A stretch of DNA of 14,034 nt from Candidatus Shapirobacteria bacterium UBA1435 (GCA_002329385.1 DCTR01000024.1:1-14034), one strand, 5' to 3'; counted from the stretch's first letter, positions 6,741 through 13,305 are shown. The notes: generated by a model not told the origin, from the sequence alone. Made by a program: numbers and translations.

Positions 6741-7511
6741 TTAGTGCCTTTTGGCTTTCGGAGGTATTGGCACAAAGGCGCTCGTTTTTCTTTTATACTC
6801 TTCAAAATCTTCTCGCCCTGCGTATTTTTTTTCCAACATCGGTATCCCCGAGACAAACAGGATTAAATAGGTAATTGTCGCTGGCCCAATTATCGTTGTC
6901 CACCCCCTCGTTTGTCCCACCGCCATCAAAAAGATTCCCCACCACAGCACCACTTCACCAAAGTAGTTTGGGTGTCGGCTGTATCGCCACAACCCATCTT
7001 GCATTATTTTTCCCTTATTCTTTTCCTTGCTGATAAAATTCGCCAATTGTTGGTCTCCCACTACCTCAAAACCAAATCCTGCCATCCAGACCATTACCCC
7101 CGCCGCGCCCATAAGTCCAAGACTGTCCGGTCGGGCGGTGTTTATTAATACCACCGGGCTGGAAATTATCAGCATTAGCAATCCCTGAAAAATATAAATT
7201 TGCAAATAGCTTCGGATATAAAAGTTATTCCACTCTTTTCTCCAGGCTAAATATCGGCTGTCTTCTCCTCTTTTTCTGTTTCTAAGATAAATGTGTCTGG
7301 CCAATCTTAATCCCCATATGGTCACCAGTATGTTTGTCATTAGCGACACCTTCGAAAAACCGCTTGTCAAAAACGCCACCCAACCGACAATCGGAAACCC
7401 TAAGCCCCAGGCAATGTCTGCCACATCATTTCTCCTTTTTGCCAGCCCGATCACATACCAGGCCGTCATGTACCCCAAAACTGTTAACCCTAAGGTGGTA
7501 TATATCCCCAT
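6741..7511 (-). CDS. DUF1295 family membrane protein (steroid-reductase-like)
   Basis: 256 residues with about six or seven hydrophobic segments. The family (DUF1295) is related to steroid 5-alpha reductase and isoprenylcysteine methyltransferase-like membrane enzymes and likely uses NAD(P)H to reduce a lipid double bond; the substrate is unknown. Diagnostic parts: DVADIAWGLGF (29-39), WGLRLARHIYLRNRKRGEDSRY (66-87), FEVVGDQQLANFI (148-160), and the cofactor-site motif GLWRYSRHPNYFGEVVLWWG (173-192). The ATG overlaps the DUF2177 stop by one base (TGATG), so the two are translationally coupled. In other bacteria DUF1295 and DUF2177 genes often sit in lipid-modification clusters, which agrees with a membrane-lipid role here. 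Confidence 0.92.
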   Translation of the reverse strand: MGIYTTLGLTVLGYMTAWYVIGLAKRRNDVADIAWGLGFPIVGWVAFLTSGFSKVSLMTNILVTIWGLRLARHIYLRNRKRGEDSRYLAWRKEWNNFYIRSYLQIYIFQGLLMLIISSPVVLINTARPDSLGLMGAAGVMVWMAGFGFEVVGDQQLANFISKEKNKGKIMQDGLWRYSRHPNYFGEVVLWWGIFLMAVGQTRGWTTIIGPATITYLILFVSGIPMLEKKYAGREDFEEYKRKTSAFVPIPPKAKRH

Positions 7512-7912
7512 CAGTTAGGTTTCGATAAAACCAGGTAGGCAATTGTCGAAACCGCCCCGGCCAAAAATGTTCCCCAAACCAGATCCACTATTGTCACTAA
7601 CAACGGCCAATCTTTTACTGTCGCCAGATTGGTTAGGTCATAGGTCGCATAGGTGATCAGCCCAAACGCCATTCCTGGCAACAACGCTCTTTGCCACGAT
7701 CCACCCCTTAGGGCGGGGGACACCACAAACCAAGTCAATCCGCCCACAAACAGTAAATAAAAGATAATCGCCGCCGTCCAATTGACCTCTGTTTTCATCA
7801 AAAAGCCGATTTGTTCGGCATAAAACTTTTTTGCCACCAGCCCCAACCAAACCATATCAATCCCCAAAAAAGTCGCCAAAACTACCAAATACGTTTTTAT
7901 TCCTTCTGCCAC
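7511..7912 (-). CDS. DUF2177 family membrane protein
   Basis: 133 residues, about four membrane helices. Family marks: LGIDMVWLGLVAKKFYAEQI (residues 16-35), AAIIFYLLFVGGLTWFVVSPAL, and FGLITYATYDLTNLATVKDW followed by VDLVWGTFLAGAVS. The YATYDLTN core is typical of DUF2177. The function is unknown; a role in membrane lipid handling is inferred from its coupling to DUF1295. It starts at a GTG inside the flavodoxin gene's last codons (16-nt overlap). No in-frame ATG fits the expected N-terminal helix, so GTG is the best start. Confidence 0.9.
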   Translation of the reverse strand: MAEGIKTYLVVLATFLGIDMVWLGLVAKKFYAEQIGFLMKTEVNWTAAIIFYLLFVGGLTWFVVSPALRGGSWQRALLPGMAFGLITYATYDLTNLATVKDWPLLVTIVDLVWGTFLAGAVSTIAYLVLSKPN

Positions 7913-8385
7913 TTGGTTAATTTTACCTTATCGCTGAATTTCATTATTTTTTCCTGGTACAAAGCTTCATCGTCCAAATCCGCCGCTTTCCATCCTTCAA
8001 ACACTGCTATCTGCCCACCAATTGCTCGTTCCAGAATTTTCACCGATCTTTGTGCCCCACTGCTTCCCGATGTGGTAAAAATGGCCAGATTTCTAATCGA
8101 CTCTTTGAACTTATCCAGATATGTTCTTGCCGCCGGTGTTGTTCCTGCCGCCCAGATTGGCGTCCCTACTACTACCAAGTCAAATTTACTCGGATCTTTT
8201 GATGTTTCTATCTCCGTTAGGTATTGTTTAATCTCGTCTCTGCCTCCCCTAAGCCATCCCAGTATGCCCCGCCTTTCTTTTCTGTCGACTATTTTGTCTA
8301 TCTCCGCTCCCAGTTCTTTTGCCAAATCTTCCGCCACCCTTTTTGTTCGTCCAGTGTTCGAATAATAGGCCACCAGTATTTTCAT
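7897..8385 (-). CDS. Flavodoxin family protein
   Basis: 162 residues: a single flavodoxin domain that binds FMN and carries electrons or reduces quinones. The phosphate-binding loop YYSNTGRTKRVAEDLA is at about residues 7-22, followed by FDLVVVGTPIWAAGTTPAA (the FMN ring-binding loop) and NLAIFTTSGSSGAQRSV. There is no signal or membrane segment, so it is cytoplasmic. I choose the ATG at 8385 (MKILVAYYSN) over the ATG at 8391: the extended -10 TGGTATTAT ends 6 nt before it, so transcription should start at about this codon. First gene of the flavodoxin-DUF2177-DUF1295 operon; it could donate electrons to DUF1295 (inference). WrbA-like or general flavodoxin roles cannot be separated here. Confidence 0.9.
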   Translation of the reverse strand: MKILVAYYSNTGRTKRVAEDLAKELGAEIDKIVDRKERRGILGWLRGGRDEIKQYLTEIETSKDPSKFDLVVVGTPIWAAGTTPAARTYLDKFKESIRNLAIFTTSGSSGAQRSVKILERAIGGQIAVFEGWKAADLDDEALYQEKIMKFSDKVKLTKWQKE

Positions 8386-8493
8386 ACTCATATAATACCA
8401 ACAGTATGGTTTATTACTATTAGGTCCAACTAATATCGACGACTATCAATTCCGTCAGCTAAAGCCTATCCGTCTACCGCTGACCGCCGGTCG
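8386..8493. other. Intergenic gap, methyltransferase to flavodoxin
   Basis: About 108 bp between two minus genes. It carries the flavodoxin promoter at one end and, next to the methyltransferase stop, a short GC hairpin (GACC-GGC-GGTC at about 8482-8492) without a T-run. Nothing else is recognised. Confidence 0.5.
8392..8400 (-). promoter_or_regulatory. Extended -10 promoter of the flavodoxin operon
   Basis: Minus strand reads TGGTATTAT: TGn plus a -10 hexamer. The hexamer ends 6 nt before the ATG at 8385, so the mRNA probably begins on the start codon. No -35 box was recognised. Confidence 0.55.
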
Positions 8494-9474
8494 TCAATTT
8501 CTCACTAACTTGTATACCCCGGCTTTTTTGCCAGACACCAGTACATGCAGTTTTTGTCTCAAAACAAACTTATTCTTAAATTTCTCTAATAGTTTTTCAA
8601 AAAGGCGTCTGTCGCCTACCATCATCACCAAAATTCCGCCCTCCCTTAGCACTCTATAAAACGACTCAAGTGTTTTTGTGTAAAGACTATCTATATCAAC
8701 ATTTTTATCAAACAATCCCCAAGGCGGATCGGTCACAATTTTATCAACCGACCCATTCTCGAATCTTTCTAGCTTTGTTGCGTCCAACTTCTCGATAAAG
8801 TGTCTCTTCGGATTTATGTCCCCGGCAATTATCTTCTTATGCGGATAATTCATCCTTGCTTTAGTCGTTGCCCCAGAGCCAGCAAAAGGGTCAAGAAAAA
8901 CATCATCTTTATTTGGTTCCGACAATAAACACATCACATCAGCCATTTCCGGTCTTAGTTCGCCTCTTGCTAGTACTTTCCCAAAATCGGGGTGTTGGGT
9001 TAACCTCATGCCAAAAAACCCGTACCCCTCACTTCGTGTCAGAAACCAAAACTGGACATCGGGTTTACTTCTGTCAACTCTTAGTCGAAATTGTCTGCTG
9101 GTTACTTTTTCGACATCAGCCATCAGCCGGGGATTAACTGGAACCGATTTGTTTTCGCAAGAAGTAACGACACGGAAAGTCCGAATATTGCTTGGTATAT
9201 TAATACCCGTATTTATCCCATCTCTAGCGATAGCACCCATCATTTTTTCTACTGAAACATGCAATTTGACAGGAAAGAGACGAAGAAGTAGAAAACTATT
9301 ATTAAAAAACCTTATTCTTTTTATTATGTCTATGGGTGATTTCGAAGAATACACCGCAACTCCATCTAGGACCAAAACAACCTCAACGTCATCAAGTGCC
9401 CTTCTCAACATGTCTCCAACCACTGGCTCCAAACCAGATGCGAAAGTAGAAAAAAATAACATACCCCTTTTCAC
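8494..9474 (-). CDS. THUMP-type RNA guanine-N2 methyltransferase-like protein (Trm14/RlmKL family)
   Basis: About 326 residues. The N-terminal half (about 1-150) looks like a ferredoxin-like/THUMP RNA-binding domain; the C-terminal half is a Rossmann methyltransferase: RGELRPEMADVMCLLSE, motif I VFLDPFAGSGATTKA (193-207), AGDINPKRHF (motif II, SAM ribose), and catalytic IVTDPPWG (247-254), typical of N2-guanine or N6-adenine methylation. RGELRP ahead of motif I is the hallmark of the Trm14/TrmN/RlmL group, so a tRNA or rRNA guanine is the likely target. Start choice: TTG 9477, GTG 9474 and ATG 9462 are in frame. The -10-like GATAAT with an extended TG (9490-9482) ends 7 nt before the GTG, which favours 9474 as a leaderless start. 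Confidence 0.85.
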   Translation of the reverse strand: MKRGMLFFSTFASGLEPVVGDMLRRALDDVEVVLVLDGVAVYSSKSPIDIIKRIRFFNNSFLLLRLFPVKLHVSVEKMMGAIARDGINTGINIPSNIRTFRVVTSCENKSVPVNPRLMADVEKVTSRQFRLRVDRSKPDVQFWFLTRSEGYGFFGMRLTQHPDFGKVLARGELRPEMADVMCLLSEPNKDDVFLDPFAGSGATTKARMNYPHKKIIAGDINPKRHFIEKLDATKLERFENGSVDKIVTDPPWGLFDKNVDIDSLYTKTLESFYRVLREGGILVMMVGDRRLFEKLLEKFKNKFVLRQKLHVLVSGKKAGVYKLVRN

Positions 9475-9481
9475 CAACCGT

Positions 9482-9490
9482 ATTATCTCA
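9482..9490 (-). promoter_or_regulatory. Extended -10 promoter of the methyltransferase gene
   Basis: Minus strand reads TGAGATAAT: TGn plus GATAAT, ending 7 nt before GTG 9474. It has the same geometry as the promoters at 8392, 10091 and 11046. Confidence 0.45.
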
Positions 9491-9583
9491 CCGTTATCCC
9501 CAAGCCACCCAATTTTTCTAGTCGGTGGTCTGCCTCTCCCAGCTTAGACGATCTACCCTGGTCCTTCTTTGACCACCAGTTGT

Positions 9584-10084
9584 CTATTGAACAATATAGT
9601 TTCTCTCCGCCTTGTAAGTCGCCACTAAATTTTCTTGGAAATCTTTGACCAATACAGTCACCTCTGCCCTGAGCTTCCCTCGGCTCTCGATAAAGGTTGA
9701 GGTAAAACTGCAGGTATTATCTCCTCCCGTGCTTAATACCGTCCTCACCATCTGTTCCTTATAAAACACTTCTTCATTGTTCTCGTTTAGATAAAACCTC
9801 CACTCACAAAATCCAAATTTTCCTATTTCATCCTCAAAATTTTCTATTTTTGCCGACCACATTCTCGCCTGTCTCGGCACAAAAGTCTCTTCTTCTGGGC
9901 TAACAATTTTTACCATTATTTCCTTTTTTTCTTTGACTGCAGTTGTAGATACTCCTACTTTCTCTGTTTCTGTTCGTCTTTGCCAGGCTGACTCTTCGGC
10001 CTTCTCTCTCGGCTGCAGGTAAAGTCGCCCCACCGTTATCACTGCTATTATCAATACAACTATGGTTGTTTTTCTATCTTTCAT
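9584..10084 (-). CDS. Membrane-anchored extracytoplasmic protein, unknown function
   Basis: 166 residues from the ATG at 10084. Residues about 7-23 are one hydrophobic N-terminal anchor; a charged linker rich in Glu, Lys and Thr follows (about 24-65), then a probable beta-sandwich domain with VKIVSPEEETFVPRQARMW, FGFCEWRFYLNENNEEVFYK, and DNTCSFTSTFIES with two cysteines that could form a disulfide, ending AERNYIVQ. The layout resembles Ig-like/PKD-like surface domains, but I recognise no specific family. A start 17 codons upstream (10135) is possible but would disrupt the anchor. TGTTATAAT ends 6 nt before 10084, giving a leaderless start there. It is the last minus gene before the divergent CYTH gene. 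Confidence 0.7.
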   Translation of the reverse strand: MKDRKTTIVVLIIAVITVGRLYLQPREKAEESAWQRRTETEKVGVSTTAVKEKKEIMVKIVSPEEETFVPRQARMWSAKIENFEDEIGKFGFCEWRFYLNENNEEVFYKEQMVRTVLSTGGDNTCSFTSTFIESRGKLRAEVTVLVKDFQENLVATYKAERNYIVQ

Positions 10085-10090
10085 TTGTCC

Positions 10091-10099
10091 ATTATAACA
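10091..10099 (-). promoter_or_regulatory. Extended -10 promoter, leaderless start at 10084
   Basis: Minus strand reads TGTTATAAT, a consensus hexamer with the extended TGn, then 6 nt (GGACAA), then ATG. No -35 box matches at 16-18 nt. This is the clearest leaderless example in the window. Confidence 0.65.
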
Positions 10100-10180
10100 A
10101 CCAATAATGTTTTCCGACCGGCGATGAGCACTCAATGGACTAAGCAGATTTAATCAAGTAATAATTTTCAATACCTAATA

Positions 10181-10186
10181 TATAAT
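10181..10186 (+). promoter_or_regulatory. -10 box of the CYTH gene
   Basis: TATAAT, 12 nt before the ATG at 10199, so the leader would be about 5 nt. No -35 box and no Shine-Dalgarno are seen. It is divergent from the promoter at 10091-10099. Confidence 0.5.
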
Positions 10187-10198
10187 TACCCTATAAAC

Positions 10199-10786
10199 AT
10201 GACTGAAGTTGAAATTAGGGGCGGACTACCCAAGGGAAAATTTGAAAAAATATTCCAGCAACTACAGACGGAAGGGAAGTTGATCGACCATTACCGTCGA
10301 CTTTCTGTTGACCTTTCGCCTGGTTTTGATCCAGATAAAAGAACGTGGAAAAACAGTAGTGGAACCGACATCCGCCTTAAAAAGAGTGACGATAAAGAAA
10401 AATTATCAATAAAAACCGGAAATTTCCATGATAAAGAGAGAAAAGAGATCGAGGTCAAACTCCAAACCGGACAGTTCTTATCAGCTTTAGATATTTTAGA
10501 AACCCTGGGATACACAACGGGCATGGTTTACTGTTGGGAGAGCTGGGAGTTCGGCTACCTGGGAGTCGAGATTAAACTTTCAAGATACACCGACGATTAT
10601 TTTACCTTCGAAATTGAAGGCAGGGAAAATCCCGATGTCGATACTGTCGCCAAAAAGTTTGGGCTAAACCCCTACTCCCAAAAAAGTTATTGGGAGGCTA
10701 TTGATTGGGAGAACCAGAACATCCATCGGTTATATACAAAAGACCTAGTTAAACGATTATTAAAGAGTGAGTTTAAAAAACGGTAG
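10199..10786 (+). CDS. CYTH-domain protein (adenylate cyclase class IV / triphosphatase-like)
   Basis: 195 residues. CYTH proteins form a tunnel of beta strands that binds triphosphates and include class IV adenylate cyclases, thiamine triphosphatases and inorganic triphosphatases. The start TEVEIRG matches the family's ExExK strand, with Arg in place of Lys. Alternating charged strands follow: DIRLKKSDDKEKLSIKTG, KERKEIEVKL, and EFGYLGVEIKLSRYTDDYFT then FEIEG, as expected of the tunnel walls. There is no signal or membrane segment. The coding strand is purine-rich, unlike the plus-strand genes of regions 1 and 2. The reaction cannot be told from sequence, and the altered ExExK lowers confidence in standard chemistry. 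Confidence 0.75.
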   Translation: MTEVEIRGGLPKGKFEKIFQQLQTEGKLIDHYRRLSVDLSPGFDPDKRTWKNSSGTDIRLKKSDDKEKLSIKTGNFHDKERKEIEVKLQTGQFLSALDILETLGYTTGMVYCWESWEFGYLGVEIKLSRYTDDYFTFEIEGRENPDVDTVAKKFGLNPYSQKSYWEAIDWENQNIHRLYTKDLVKRLLKSEFKKR

Positions 10787-10806
10787 CCCATTCGTCAAAA
10801 TAACTA

Positions 10807-10828
10807 GCGAATTTTGCTGAATTCGCCC
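10807..10828. repeat. 22-nt imperfect palindromic repeat, left copy
   Basis: GCGAAT-TTTG-CTGAATTCGCCC. The copy at 14002-14023 has the same 6+4+12 layout, with only the 4 central bases different. The arms GCGAAT and ATTCGC pair. Confidence 0.55.
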
Positions 10829-10975
10829 CCATTTTCTAACTGGCGGAGCTTATACCTGAAAATCCGAACGGATTTTCTACATTAATTGATTAACACTTGG
10901 TATTCCCGCTTTGCGGGATCATTAGACCTCGGCGGTGGCTGACCGCCACCAGACCCCGCCTCGAATTTATTTTTA

Positions 10976-11019
10976 TCACCCTCCCTTCGGTTGGGTGAGA
11001 TTTTCAAGTTTTTCTTTTT
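10976..11019 (+). terminator. Probable terminator after the CYTH gene
   Basis: TCACCC and GGGTGA pair around a loop holding CCCTTCGG, followed by GATTTT and a long T-rich tract (TTTTTCTTTTTTT). It is about 190 nt after the CYTH stop and before the next promoter. A UUCG-type loop is plausible. Confidence 0.55.
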
Positions 11020-11045
11020 TTGCCGCTTCGCGGCTAAATTATTAG

Positions 11046-11051
11046 TATAAT
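11046..11051 (+). promoter_or_regulatory. -10 box, leaderless start of the metallopeptidase
   Basis: TATAAT ends 7 nt before the ATG at 11059. The ATG at 11053 is only 1 nt from the box, upstream of the expected transcription start, so it cannot be in the mRNA. This decides the start at 11059. Confidence 0.6.
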
Positions 11052-11058
11052 TATGGTA

Positions 11059-11721
11059 ATGAACACCAAAAACTACGTTTTAGATTTTGATTCTCAGATA
11101 GACCAGAAACAAAAATTAGATAAATTAGTTTCCATAAGCTATCTAAAAAACAAAAAATTTTTTGGCGAAAATATACCTAGCATCAAAATCACCTTTCTTT
11201 ATACCCGCCCTCAGATGGACAAGGTCTGTGACCAAAAAACTCCTGGCTGGTTAGTTGGCTATACCAAAAACAAACAAATTTTTATTTTCAGCCCCTCCAT
11301 CTTCAGTCAGGTTTCCGACCATCCAGACTCAGATTTTCCTTATGTTTTAACCCACGAATTAGCCCACATTTTTAGCAATGAATTATTGGGCTTTTATTAT
11401 CCCCTCTGGCTCCACGAGGGTCTTGCCGGTTATATTGCCGGCCAATACAAAATCAGAAAAGTAAAAAATACAGATCAGTTTTCAAAACTCCACGATGCTA
11501 AAAGTTGGAATCAGCACCCCAATTATCCCCAAAGCTTCAATTTCACCAAATACCTTGTTAATCATTTTGGCAAACAAAAAATAACCCAATTTTTAAAACA
11601 GCTTCCCAAAGCAGTCGGTAAACATCACTATCCGTCTGAATTTGAAAAATTTTTTCAACAATTTTTTAAAACCGAATTTAACAATATCGCTCAAAATTGG
11701 TTAAATACTCACAAAAAGTAA
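11059..11721 (+). CDS. HEXXH zinc metallopeptidase, gluzincin (MA clan) type
   Basis: 220 residues, no signal peptide, so probably cytoplasmic. THELAHIFSNELL has the zinc-binding HExxH (His99, Glu100, His103), and WLHEGLAGYIAGQ supplies the third ligand (Glu120) 17 residues later, the MA-clan (peptidase_MA-like) layout. The N-terminal part (strands around IKITFLYTRPQM) resembles the small domain preceding such catalytic helices. The C-terminal part is helical and rich in Phe, Gln and Lys. AT-rich, A/C-biased coding strand, unlike the adjacent radical SAM gene. It is tail-to-tail with the RiPP operon; a role in leader-peptide removal is only a possibility based on position. Leaderless start at 11059, not 11053. 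Confidence 0.85.
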   Translation: MNTKNYVLDFDSQIDQKQKLDKLVSISYLKNKKFFGENIPSIKITFLYTRPQMDKVCDQKTPGWLVGYTKNKQIFIFSPSIFSQVSDHPDSDFPYVLTHELAHIFSNELLGFYYPLWLHEGLAGYIAGQYKIRKVKNTDQFSKLHDAKSWNQHPNYPQSFNFTKYLVNHFGKQKITQFLKQLPKAVGKHHYPSEFEKFFQQFFKTEFNNIAQNWLNTHKK

Positions 11722-11729
11722 TACTTATT

Positions 11730-11782
11730 GCGGCACCCCTGAACTTATGGAAAGGAAAACCCTTCCGGTTCAAGAGTGCCGC
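11730..11782. repeat. Long stem-loop between convergent genes
   Basis: Outer arms 11730-11744 and 11768-11782 are 15 nt with two wobble-type differences; inner arms GGAAAGG (11749-11755) and CCCTTCC (11760-11766) enclose an AAAA loop. The minus RNA pairs fully if G-U is allowed. It lies 9 nt after the peptidase stop and 34 nt after the RiPP precursor stop. No close T-run follows, so it may stabilise 3' ends or terminate both genes weakly. Confidence 0.6.
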
Positions 11783-11816
11783 TCGTTGGGCCAAAGAAAA
11801 CGACTAGCTGTCGCTC

Positions 11817-12014
11817 CTAGCCCTCTCGGTCGCAGTGGCCGCCCTCGCAACCCGATCCCTCGCACCAGTCGCACCGGTCGCAACTATCGCAATCACACGA
11901 ATCGCGGTCGCAGCCGTCACGATCGCACATGAAGGTGGTTGCACCAGGGGCCGCCTCCATCTCGACGAGCGAAACAATTCCCGTAGCCACGTTCAAGCCT
12001 CCTTTGAGCTTCAT
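11817..12014 (-). CDS. Cysteine-rich RiPP precursor peptide (candidate)
   Basis: 65 residues. The ATG at 12014 overlaps the maturase stop as ATGA, and CAGG sits about 7 nt upstream as a weak Shine-Dalgarno, so translation is coupled. Residues 1-29 form a low-charge, Cys-free leader (MKLKGGLNVATGIVSLVE, then MEAAPGATTFM). Residues 30-65 form the core: nine Cys at 30, 35, 40, 42, 45, 48, 51, 56 and 61, spaced 5-5-2-3-3-3-5-5, and each is followed by Asp (7) or Glu (2). The core starts CDRDGCDRDSCDCDSC. It has no aliphatic residues and one Trp. This is what a substrate of a thioether-forming radical SAM enzyme looks like; a metal-binding peptide is the main alternative. A longer frame from 12161 exists but lies inside the maturase gene. 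Confidence 0.75.
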   Translation of the reverse strand: MKLKGGLNVATGIVSLVEMEAAPGATTFMCDRDGCDRDSCDCDSCDRCDWCEGSGCEGGHCDREG

Positions 12015-13291
12015 AAAAGAACCTGCTTTTGTATCAACACTCCCGCCGTCTGCCTTGCTTCGATAAGGCTCACGCCTAAAGCGTGTCCTATTTGTTCGAT
12101 TGTCACCACCTCCTTTCCGTTTTTCAGCAAGTCCGTCAGTTCTGGACCGACCGGTACCCAAGTCTTGGGCGTAGTGAATAAAATCGAGCCGAACGCTTCA
12201 GGTCTAGATTGAAGCCTTGGGTTGACTTCAAACTCGTCCTTTTGTGGCAACTCCGGCCGGTCATGTTTCAACGGAGCAGACTTAGCACTTGGGTCACACA
12301 GTGGATCAACGGCTTTGGGACTACCGTGAGCAGTGATTGCGTCTACTTTGCATCCTCCTCCGCAAACGATTTTCAGTTTGCAGTCAGAGCACTCCTCTGG
12401 TATCCACACTCCAGACCGCCAATCCTCCATTTCCAACCAAGGCTTAATCAGTCCGTCTTCCACCGCATTGCCGTAGACCATGTCCGTTCTGTTGCATGGT
12501 CTAACCGCTCCGTCAAACCCTATGGTGCAGGTAGTTTTGCCCGCACTACAGAACTTATATCCTTGCGCTGGCTCAACTCCGCCATACGAACAGACCGGGT
12601 TTGCTTCCAGAGAGTTGATCCGGAGACCAAGTTCCTCTCCGACCTTTTCCAGTTCTGTTTGCATCTGACGGAATTCGACCAAATCCAGCTGCCAAGGCGC
12701 AAAACCCCTGTTTGACGAAGGGTCGGCGGCCCTAGTGGCGGCAAAATGGTCGAGTCCCAACGAGGCAATCAACTCGGCCGTCTCTCGCACCTGGTGTTGA
12801 TTAATTCTCGACACTACCATGTTGGTAAAAAGACGCATGCCCGAATCTTTCGCCAGCCTGATCCCTCTCACGGTTCGATCCAAAGATCCTTTCACGCCCG
12901 TGATTCTGTCACAAGTCTCGGAATTCCCAGAGGGCACCGAAACCAGGACTGATCGTATACCAATCGTCCGGACCAGTTCCATCTTTGTCTGATCAAGCAG
13001 AGCCAGGTTACTGTTCATCGTCAAGTGTACGTTGTTGTCGGCCAACATCTTGATGAACGGTGCTACCTGCTCAATGACCAGTAGTGGTTCTCCACCAGTG
13101 ATCGTAACCGAAAAAACCCGATGTTTTAGCAGTTCATCGACTATAGTCTGACAAACCGCCTCGTACCCATCCACCAGTCTTTGACTAGGTGCCTCCTTTC
13201 TCCAGTAGTTATAGCAGTGAATACAGTTGTGGTTACACGACCTCGTCGCTTCCCATTGCACCATTACTGGTGCCGATAACGTTTTGTACAT
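12011..13291 (-). CDS. Radical SAM/SPASM peptide maturase with C-terminal PqqD-like (RRE) domain
   Basis: 426 residues. Radical SAM cluster motif CNHNCIHC (Cys19, 23, 26), then YNYW, and the SAM-binding GGEPL at 66-70. The SPASM region holds Cys234, 248, 255, 266, 301, 304, 310, 314 and 332 in the C-x6-C-x10-C ... CxxC-x5-C-x3-C pattern that binds two auxiliary 4Fe-4S clusters. Residues about 350-426 resemble a winged-helix PqqD-like RiPP recognition element (FGSILFTTPKTWVPVGPELT then a helix-turn-helix ending LIQKQVLL), which would grip the leader peptide. Such enzymes install thioether or C-C links in small peptides. A Shine-Dalgarno AAGGAG lies 8 nt before the ATG, and a -35/-10 promoter lies upstream. 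Base composition looks more GC-rich and less strand-biased than neighbours. No transporter or dedicated peptidase is in the operon. Confidence 0.92.
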   Translation of the reverse strand: MYKTLSAPVMVQWEATRSCNHNCIHCYNYWRKEAPSQRLVDGYEAVCQTIVDELLKHRVFSVTITGGEPLLVIEQVAPFIKMLADNNVHLTMNSNLALLDQTKMELVRTIGIRSVLVSVPSGNSETCDRITGVKGSLDRTVRGIRLAKDSGMRLFTNMVVSRINQHQVRETAELIASLGLDHFAATRAADPSSNRGFAPWQLDLVEFRQMQTELEKVGEELGLRINSLEANPVCSYGGVEPAQGYKFCSAGKTTCTIGFDGAVRPCNRTDMVYGNAVEDGLIKPWLEMEDWRSGVWIPEECSDCKLKIVCGGGCKVDAITAHGSPKAVDPLCDPSAKSAPLKHDRPELPQKDEFEVNPRLQSRPEAFGSILFTTPKTWVPVGPELTDLLKNGKEVVTIEQIGHALGVSLIEARQTAGVLIQKQVLL

Positions 13292-13299
13292 AGCAAGTT

Positions 13300-13305
13300 C
13301 TCCTT
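13300..13305 (-). promoter_or_regulatory. Shine-Dalgarno site of the maturase gene
   Basis: AAGGAG on minus, 8 nt before the ATG at 13291. It is the only strong ribosome site seen in the window and fixes the start. Confidence 0.85.

Larger units (their letters stand above)
10787..11045. other. Non-coding stretch packed with small hairpins
   Basis: About 260 bp between two plus genes with no supported gene. Dyads seen: GCGAATT/AATTCGC (10807-10826), GAAAATCCG-AA-CGGATTTTC (10858-10877), TCCCGC-TTT-GCGGGA (10904-10918), GGCGGT/ACCGCC (10931-10947), TCACCC/GGGTGA (10976-10998) and GCCGC-TTC-GCGGC (11022-11034). The first lies in a 22-nt element repeated at 14002. In one frame, 10807 onward reads RILLNSPPFSNW, similar to RIGLNSPAF at the window's right end, which suggests a leftover of the same recombinase-associated sequence. 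Confidence 0.6.

Noticed and set aside
7811..8365. 184-residue plus-strand frame
   Set aside because: Antisense shadow of the flavodoxin and DUF2177 genes.
9008..9547. 179-residue plus-strand frame
   Set aside because: Antisense to the methyltransferase, whose motifs are unmistakable.
11835..11930. Short DNA repeats resembling a CRISPR array
   Set aside because: Units are only 5-15 nt, follow the codon pattern and have no spacers.
12015..12161. Longer 114-residue version of the precursor
   Set aside because: The extra 49 residues lie inside the maturase gene in another frame; the ATGA junction and the leader-like sequence favour the start at 12014.
11747..12212. Plus-strand frames opposite the Cys-rich peptide (Arg-rich and Ala/Val-rich)
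   Set aside because: They are antisense reads of the TGCGA-type codon repeat in the precursor; no start signals or family match.
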